Assembly (NCBI RefSeq): GCF_947179515.1
Contig: NC_067488.1
Span: 35,865,842 to 35,929,841 of the forward strand
Length of the DNA: 64,000 bases
From: Apodemus sylvaticus
Taxonomy: Eukaryota; Chordata; Mammalia; Rodentia; Muridae
Reading direction: 5' to 3'
Under the pieces are notes generated by a model, which was not told the DNA's origin, did not search any database, and saw only the letters and a list, made by a program, of their open reading frames with translations. Both the position numbers and the translations under genes were made by a program. Positions 56,475 to 64,000 of the stretch are shown here, one piece after another (the first letter of the stretch is position 1; the number at the start of each line of letters is the position of its first letter).

Positions 56475-57580
56475 GGTTAGGAAATACAGAGTGGTCAGCC
56501 TTAAATTCATAAACATACCACCAAAAATACAACCTTAGTTAGTTGTATTTATGTATTATGTATAATTAAGCATACACTTACATACATGCAGATGCATGTA
56601 TATAACAAAGAAAAGGGAGCTGTCAATTTAAGAGTTGGGGGTAACAAAGCAGTGGTTTGAGGGAGGGTAGCTGGGAGGGACTGGAGGGAGAAAAATGATA
56701 TAATTTTATTTCAATAACCAAAGAGACACTTATCAAGCAAATTTCTCATCTGCCTTGCCCCCTATGGTACCATCAAATTGCGAGTCACAGCACAGCGCAA
56801 ACATCTTCCTATTGTTTCAGAATGTGGATACTGCCACAATATGAAGAAGTAAGGATGCATTTCTATGTAATGTGAGAATAGCAGGTCTGTCCACAGAAAG
56901 ACCCATTCCATGTGTGAGGAGACTAGGGGCTTCTGTAGGGAGGTCAAATGGATAAGATGAATGAGGAATGGAGACAAGGCATTGGGCTCCAAAATGGTGC
57001 CCATGGAATGTGGAGGGGAGCTTGAAGCAGAACCATAGAGAAACTTGTCATCCCATGGAGACAGAAGATTAGCTAGGATCCTGGGGCCTCACAAGCGTGA
57101 GGCACCTACAATGGTTAGAAGATAGAAGGTATGTGAAGCTTCAGTAGGAGATAGGAAATGGTTGGACTTCCTAGTGACATCCAAGCAGCTGCATACTAAG
57201 TATGGAGACTAGAAGATGGTGCCTGCAAGTAGGCCTTCTGGGCCATCCAGGACAGAATACCAATAGGTCCCCAAATATTAGGTAGAATATGGCTCTGCCT
57301 GGCCTACAGGGCTGTTTCAAGAGCCACCAATCAGATGCCTGGTAGGCAGGACCCAAGCACAGCTAAGGAGAAAGACATCTGCTCTGTCTTCTTTACTCTC
57401 TTTCCTGCTACTGACCCAGAGCATCCAGAACAGCAGAGGATAGTCAAGGCTAGCATGGTTGGCTGGGCATATATTTATATAAGTTGAATCTTACTCTGGG
57501 CTCTTGACTATTTCTGAAGTTGAACTTGAAATTATGATATCTTTTAGAGGTGTCATTCAGGGGTGGGGGAGGGAGAGATG
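56247..57580. other. Unique sequence with a (CT)n tract
   Basis: A CT tract with CG interruptions lies at 56405-56474. The 2 kb around it has no supported exon. Confidence 0.4.
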
Positions 57581-59487
57581 ACAAACTGTGTCTTAACTGC
57601 CTAGCTTGTAATTATACCCGGCTAAATTTAGCTGTCAAATAAAGACAGTAATTACCAGCAGGCCTAAGGATCATCAAGGCATCTGCCCAGAGCAAGTATA
57701 CTCTTTGGATGCATCCAGCTTTAGATTAAGGACGATTCAGGCTTCTATTCTATTGTTGCATCCTGCATTTTTCAAGGCATATCAATGTCCACCAAAGTCA
57801 TGAATTTCTATGTTCACACTGCACTGGGTGTATCATGTCATGTTCTTAAGGTGCAGAGATGATAAGGAGTATATCTGTCCATATAATATGGGACTAGTCC
57901 AGGCTATACAGGTAGTCAGGGGACAGAACTCCTAAGTATTTTGTGTTTAAAATCAGAGATGATATGTCCTTGCTTACAACTTATGCAGCCAGGGAAAGCT
58001 TCCTAGAAGAGTGAATTTCTAGGGTGACTCATCTTCAAGAAAGTAGTAATTCTTCAGAAAGAGAATATAGCACACATACAGATTTGGAAGTAAGAAAGAC
58101 ATAGAAATGCAAGGGCATCATGTGAAGGGTAGGGGGTGGGTAGGTGAGAAAAGTGAGCTATGGGGAGACACCATGTCCACCCACACACTTTGTTCAAAAT
58201 TCCCTTCACCCATCTGTTGTAGATGAGATATGAAGGTGCTGGCTGTGGCCTGATCCCATTGCTAAAAAAAAATCATTCTAGCTGGGGAGGCGAGGATTAA
58301 GTGATATTAATTGTAGTCACTGGTCAAAGCAAGCTGCAGCTGCAGCCGTCCAGGAAGGAGGCTGAGTGAAGGAGGTGGAGGCTGGGAAGGAAGTACTGCT
58401 CACTCATTTGCTGTAGGAAGAAGGGGTTTGCAGAGAGAACTGGGCACTTCATTGTGATAGATCTTACTACAGTGGATGTAGAGAAGAGATTGAAAATGAA
58501 AGGTATGAAACAAATAAACAAACAAATGGAATGTGGAAATAGAAGTAGAAAGAGAGTCCATGTGGAAATTGCTTAAGCTTTGGTGAATCTCACCTTGACC
58601 TAACTTCTCCAATAAGAATTGATTATGATATTCATTCTGCCAGATTTCTATTCTAACAAAGAATGGCAGTGTTTTCCATACACTGGTTTAGTGTAACTGT
58701 ATTTACCTTGTTATGTAAATGTCCCACTCCCAGGTCTTCAAATGATTCTGAATTATGCAATCTTGGACTTGGACTTTTGTTTTGTCTTGCTTTTATTTGT
58801 CTTCCTATAGAGAGTTAGACTTTTGGAACCGGCGTCCGAAGCAGCAAGCTGGGTGTCAGAAGTGAAGGCCCCTCCACATGGTTACTCATTCCCTTTTGGT
58901 GGCTTAACCCTATAATTAGCCTCACAAATTGTCTCTGGAGAGAGAGAAATATCAAACCTTTAACTGCAATCATGGTTCTGGATAAAAATAAGAGACTGGG
59001 GGAAAATCCGTTCAGTTTTTTTTTTTTTTTTTTAAAACATGCTTTCCCATAAATTATAAATCTCAGTAGAGCGAATATTGAATAGACAGATCTATGGGCT
59101 GAGCTACTGTTCCAATTGCCAAAAAGGCTTCTGAGCCACATACTACTTATCACCACTATTTTAAGCCGGTTTGGATGGAGGCTCAGGAGATTGGCATTCT
59201 CATGGTAAAGAAGGCTCATGAATTGTTCTCTCCATGGAACTATATGAGTCACTGTCAGGGCAGGATATTGGTTTGTGGGTTTAGTGCTAGCAGAGAAATT
59301 TGCTGACCATTCAGTGGTGGAGAGGGTGGGTAACTTATAAGTAGTCTGTATTTGTCATTTCAGCCATGTCTCTCGGTATTTGCCAGATCAATTCTCTGTA
59401 AAAAGGTTTGCAGCATCATGCTGTGACACAAGGCTCCCTTATCTTAATTATGGCTATTAATGTAATTAAAAATAAGGATGTGCTATT
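57581..59487. other. Unique A/T-rich sequence, possible conserved elements
   Basis: No exon recognised. Two patches near 57597-57665 and 59400-59485 are A/T-rich with homeodomain-type TAATTA/TAAT cores and no repeat resemblance. A poly-T run lies at 59018-59032. Confidence 0.35.
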
Positions 59488-59645
59488 CAGGGCTGCTAAG
59501 TTGCCTCAGCAGGTAAGTCTGCCACGTCTGATGAGCTGAGTTTGATTCCTAGAATGCACATGGTAGAAGAAAGAACTGACCTACACACACACAGTGTGGT
59601 ATGCATGCCCCTACTCTTGGCCACAAAATAATGAATAAATGTAGT
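59488..59645 (+). repeat. B3/B4-type SINE, sense
   Basis: 'Gggctgctaagttgcctcag', 'tgatgagctgagtttgattc' and 'gcacatggtagaagaaagaa', followed by a short CA tract and an A-rich end, give the order of this rodent SINE. Confidence 0.7.
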
Positions 59646-61185
59646 TAAGTGTTCTCAAAAAGAATATCCTAGATACATTTAGACATTATAGTAATCAATA
59701 GTATGCTAATCACAGCCATACTAGATGCTTTCAAAGATGATGACCTTATTCTGAGAAATATTCTGAGTAGATATTAATGTTTCCCTAAATAAGAAGCTTG
59801 CATCTAAGAGATGTCAGTTGACTCTTCCAAGATGATACTGTCAGAACGTAACTCTCCTGCCCTTAAAGTTTACATCCTTTGGAATGTTAGGAGGGACTTA
59901 ATGTGGACTTTTCTCCCATGATGGCCAGAGAATGGATGACTGATTCTATCCATGGTCCTTCAACCCTTTATTTTCCAAAGGGAGTTCAATGACAGATTCT
60001 AAATAGTAAAATTCTATTTGTAAGACTAGATTCTGATCTGGTTACAAGGGCAGAACTTGGGTGTAATACAAGTGTTGGCCCAAGGTAGCAACTTCTGCTA
60101 ACTTCTGTACCCAGCAATGACTCTTTGAAGCCATGTCTTGGTGTCATGCTTTCTTCTGAAGATCAGAAACACATCTATATCCCTTAGTGCTGGCCCAAAG
60201 TTGGCATAGAAGAAGGCCCCTTCCTTTGAGTCATGGAGACACAGACGTACTGTTGTACAGGACAATTCTCTTGAGACAAACAATTGCCACCTTTGGGAGT
60301 CTAGCTGTTCCCATTTGCAAATGACAATTCCAGCTGGGCTCAATGACTGGTGACACTCCCTCATAGAAGGAGATGGGAATGTCAAAAGACCCTCATCTGA
60401 GTATCTGGTCACTTCATTCTTCCTATTGCACACAATTCTATCTAACTATAAGTGGTCTCAGGGAGAGCAAGATTATATAAGCCAGGGAAGGTTTGGATGG
60501 GGATGCATTTATGGCTATGAGAAATCCACAACTTCTGGATAGAGGCTTTCCAGTAAGGCCTTTTCAAGGGAACACTCACACTCCTGTAAGTAATCTTTCA
60601 CCTGTGATCTCTAAATAAAGCCAACAAATGTACTCACTATTCAGAATGAACTTGGCTAGAATCATACTCTAATTTGTTGGAGGGATAACAGGAGGAGAAA
60701 AAGAGGTGGAAGGAGGAGGAGAGGGTGGGAGAAGGAAGAGAAGAGGAGAGGAGGAGGAAGAAGAGGAGGAGGAGAGGAGAAGGTGAGAGGTAAATAATGT
60801 TTATGTCTGTCTCAAGGAAAGAATTTTAGCAACAACTACTGAATATTAAGTGATCTGGTCCAGGGTGCTCTTTCTCCTATGGCTTCTGACTGCTCTCAGC
60901 TTCCTGTCTGTCCTTGGTCATCTGCTTCTACACTCTCCTTTCAGGAAGTCATCATTTCCTTTGCTACCCATCTTTTAAAATTTTTGAGTGTTTTAAATCT
61001 CATACTCATTAATATAAGTAAAATACAAGTCTCATACTCAATACTTACTTTTTCTTGAAAACCTAGAAGATAACCAGGCAGAAAATCATCCCAGAGAAAA
61101 GGTAAAACCAAATTTGGCCTTATTTCTTTCCAACTTTTTTTTTTTTTTTTTTGAGTTCTGTCCTAGTGATTTCTGAAAGCTTTAT
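59646..61185. other. Unique sequence with purine-rich tract
   Basis: A GGA/GAA-rich tract lies at 60679-60790. The 111-codon minus-strand frame at 60098-60433 has no domain. A T-run at about 61136-61152 precedes the L1 by a short spacer. Confidence 0.4.
60679..60790. repeat. Purine-rich (GGA/GAA) tract
   Basis: Nearly all A and G on the plus strand for about 110 bp, similar in kind to 31549-31625. Confidence 0.85.
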
Positions 61186-64000
61186 TTTTTCTTTTTTTTT
61201 TTTTAATTTTCTATATTCTTTGTTTACATTCCAAATGATTTCCCCTTTCCCAGTTACCCCCTCCCCAAATGTTCCATAAGCCTTTTTCTCTCCACCCATT
61301 CTCCAATCTCCTTCCTTTTACTCTGTCCTAGTACTCCCCTACAATGCTAGATCAAGCCTTTCCAGGATCAGGGCCCTCTCCTTACTTCTTCATGGGAGTC
61401 ATTTGTTATGCAATTTGTGCCTTGGGTATTCAGAGCTTCTGGGTTAATTAATATCCACTTATTAGAGATTGCATTCCATGTGTATTCTTTTGTGATTGGG
61501 TTACCTCACTTAGGATAATATTTTCCAGTTCCAACCATTTGCCTACAAATTTCATGAATTCATTGTTTTTAATTGCTGGGTAGTATTCCATTGTGTAAAT
61601 ATACCACATTTTCTGTATCCAGCCCTCCATTGAGGGACATCTGGGTTCTTTCCAGCTTCTAGCTATTATAAATAAGGCTGCTATGAACATAATGGAGCAT
61701 GTGTCCTTATTGCATGCCAGAGTATGCGTATATGGGTATATGTGGAGTATGGGTATATGCGTAGGAGAGGTATAGCAGGATCCTCTGGAAATGTCATGTC
61801 CAGTTTTCTGAGGAACCCCTAGACTGATTTCCATAGTGGTTGTACCATCTTACAATCCTACCAGCAGTGGAGGAGTGTTCCTCTTTCTCCACAACCTTGC
61901 CAACACCTGCTGTCTCCTGAGTTTTTAACCTTAGCCATTCTGACTGGTGTGAGGTGAAATCTCAGGGTTGTTTTGATTTGCATTTCTCTAATGACTAATG
62001 ATGTTGAGCATTTCTTAAGGTGCTTCTCAGCTATCAGAATTTCTTCAGGTGAATATTCTTTGTTTAGCTCTGTACCCCATTTTTTAATAGGGTTATTTGG
62101 TTCCCTTGGGTCTAACTTCTTGTGTTCTTTGCATATATTGGATATTAGCCCTATATCGGATGTAGGGTTAGTGAAGATCTTTTCCCAATTTGTTGGTTGC
62201 CATTTTGTCCTTTTGACAGTGGCCTTTGCCTTAGAGAAACTTTGTAATTTTATGAGGTCCCATTTGTCAATTCTTGATCTTAGAACATAAGCTATTGGTG
62301 TTCTGTTCAGGAACTTTTCCCCTGTGCCCATGTCCTCAAGGATTTTCCCCAGTTTCTTTTCTATAAGTTTCAGTGTGTCTGGTTTTATGTGGAGGTCCTT
62401 GATCCACTTGGAGTTGAGCTTAGTACAAGGAGATAAGAATGGATCAATTCACATTCTTCTGCATGTTGACCTCCAGTTGAACCAGCACCATTTTTTGAAA
62501 AAGCTATCTTTTTTCCCGCTGATATTTTCCTCTCCTTTGTCAAAGATCAAGTGGCCATAGGTATGTGGATTCATTTCTGGGTTTTCAATTCTATTCCATT
62601 GGTCCACTTGCCTGTCACTGTGCCAATACCATGCAGTTTTTTTTTTTTTAAACACTATTGCTCTGTAGTATTTCTTGAGGTCTGGGATACTGATTCCCCC
62701 AGAAGTTCTTTTACTGTTGAGAATAGTTTTAGCTATCCTGGGTTTTCTGTTATTCCAGATAAATTTGAGAATTGCTTTTTCTAACTCTGTGAAGAACTGA
62801 GTTGGGATTTTGATGGGGATTGCATCGAATCTGTATCTTGCTTTTGGCAAGATGGCCATTTTAACATATTCATCCTGCCAATCCACGAGCATGGAAGATT
62901 TTTCCATTTTCTGAGGTCTTCTTTGATTTCCTTCTTCAGAGACCTGAAGTTCTTGTCATATAGATCTTTCACTTGTTTGGTTAGAGTCACACCAAGACAC
63001 TTTATATTGTTTGTGGATATTGTGAAGGGTGTCATTTCTCTAACTTCTTTCTCAGCCTGCTTATCCTTTGAATATAGGAAGGCAACTGATTTGCTTGAGT
63101 TGATTTTATAACCAGTCACTTTGCTGAAGTTGTTTATCAGCTGTAGGAGTTCTCTGGTGGAGTTTTTTGGATCACTTAAGTATACTACCATATCTGCAAA
63201 TAGTGACAATTTGACTTCTTCCTTTCCAATTTGTATCCCTTTGACCTCCTTATGTTATTTAATTGCTCTAGCTAGAACTTCAAGTACTATATTGAAAAGA
63301 CATGGGGAGAGAGGGCAACCTTGTCTAGTCCCTGATTTTAATGGGGTTGCTTCAAGTTTCTCTCCATTTAGTTTGATGTTGGCTACCGGTTTGCTGTATA
63401 TTACTTTAACTATGCTTAGGTATGGGCCTTGGATTCCTGTTCTTTCCAAGACTTTTAGCATGAAAGGATACTGAATTTTGTCAAATGCTTTTTCAGCATC
63501 TAATGAAATGATCATGTGGTTTTTTTTTCTTTTAGTTCGTTTATGTAGTAGATTGCATTGATGGATTTCCTTATATTGAACAATCCCTGCATTCCTGGGA
63601 TAAAGCCTACTTGATCATGGTGGATGATTGTTTTGATGTGTTCTTAGATTCGGTTGGCAAGAATTTTATTCAGTATTTTTGCATCAATATTTGTAAGGGA
63701 AATTGGCCTGAATTTCCATTTCTTTGTTGGATCTTTGTGTGGTTTTGGTATCAGAGTAATTGTGGCTTCGTAGAAGGAGTTGGGTAGTGTTCCTTCTGTT
63801 TCTATTTTGTAGAATAGTTTGAAGAGTATTTGTGTTAGATCTTCTTTGAAGGTCTGATAGAATTCTACACTGAAGCCATCTAGTCCCGTGATTTTTTTGT
63901 TTGGGAGACTTTCTATGTCCCCTTTTATTTCTTTAGGGGTTATGGGATTGTTTAGATGATCTATTTGATCCTGATTTAATTTTGACGTTTGATATCTGTC
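61186..64000 (-). mobile_element. LINE-1 (L1), antisense, 3' half, continues beyond the window
   Basis: Starts with reversed poly-A and the L1 3' UTR, then about 2.5 kb of ORF2 on the minus strand. Recognisable parts from N- to C-terminal: RT text near 63480 ('[10 protein letters not shown]'), '[15 protein letters not shown]' near 63300, an altered catalytic box near 63200, '[20 protein letters not shown]' near 62560, and the C-terminal Cys/His motif (CWQGCGERGTLLHC) near 61870. The frame is broken: pieces lie in different frames, and the complement of 63644-63646 is a stop in an otherwise conserved segment. A small duplication occurs near 61730-61765. The element cannot encode a working ORF2 protein. 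Confidence 0.9.
61448..63515 (-). pseudogene. L1 ORF2 remnants (reverse transcriptase region)
   Basis: Open pieces at 63255-63515, 62781-63209, 62449-62907, 61858-62331 and 61448-61834 align to successive parts of L1 ORF2, the endonuclease/reverse-transcriptase protein. The endonuclease lies outside the window. In the RT active-site box the pair of aspartates is reduced to one (reads F-A-D-M), which looks like loss of one codon. With the frameshifts and stop this copy is inactive. Confidence 0.85.

Overview
This is nuclear DNA from a murine rodent, most likely a rat (Rattus). Evidence is the density of rodent SINEs (B2, B3/B4-type, a few ID and B1 pieces), rodent LTR copies, long CA/CT/CTTT microsatellites and two antisense LINE-1 copies. 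The L1 3' end at 4741-5369 resembles rat L1 more than mouse L1 as I remember them. There are no bacterial features. Long open frames are few, and almost all are chance frames or lie in repeats.

Layout. 1-6.2 kb: repeat-rich, with a solo LTR nested in an older LTR copy, a local duplication split by a B2, a degenerate ~29-bp minisatellite, a short L1 and another solo LTR. 6.2-14 kb: mostly unique sequence with an old MIR, several SINEs, a B2 dimer and a clean 400-bp solo LTR. 14-19.3 kb: unique sequence with one weak candidate coding segment near 15.5 kb. 19.3-20.64 kb: the only CpG island, with GC boxes, a TATA/CCAAT-like site and two strong splice-donor matches on the minus strand. This is the best candidate for a gene start, probably transcribed leftwards, but I cannot name the gene. 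20.7-61 kb: about 40 kb of unique sequence interleaved with old MIRs, SINEs, LTR copies and microsatellites, with no exon I can defend. It is intergenic or intronic. 61.2-64 kb: an antisense L1 with a broken ORF2 runs off the right edge.

No set of co-operating genes is visible. The content is one promoter-like island in a gene-poor, repeat-shaped landscape. The best-supported statements concern insertion history: target-site duplications at several repeats, a B2 dimer that moved as one unit, and microsatellites grown from B2 tails. I found no undescribed biological system. Repeat family names come from memory and are tentative; boundaries defined by target-site duplications and TG...CA ends are read directly from the sequence.
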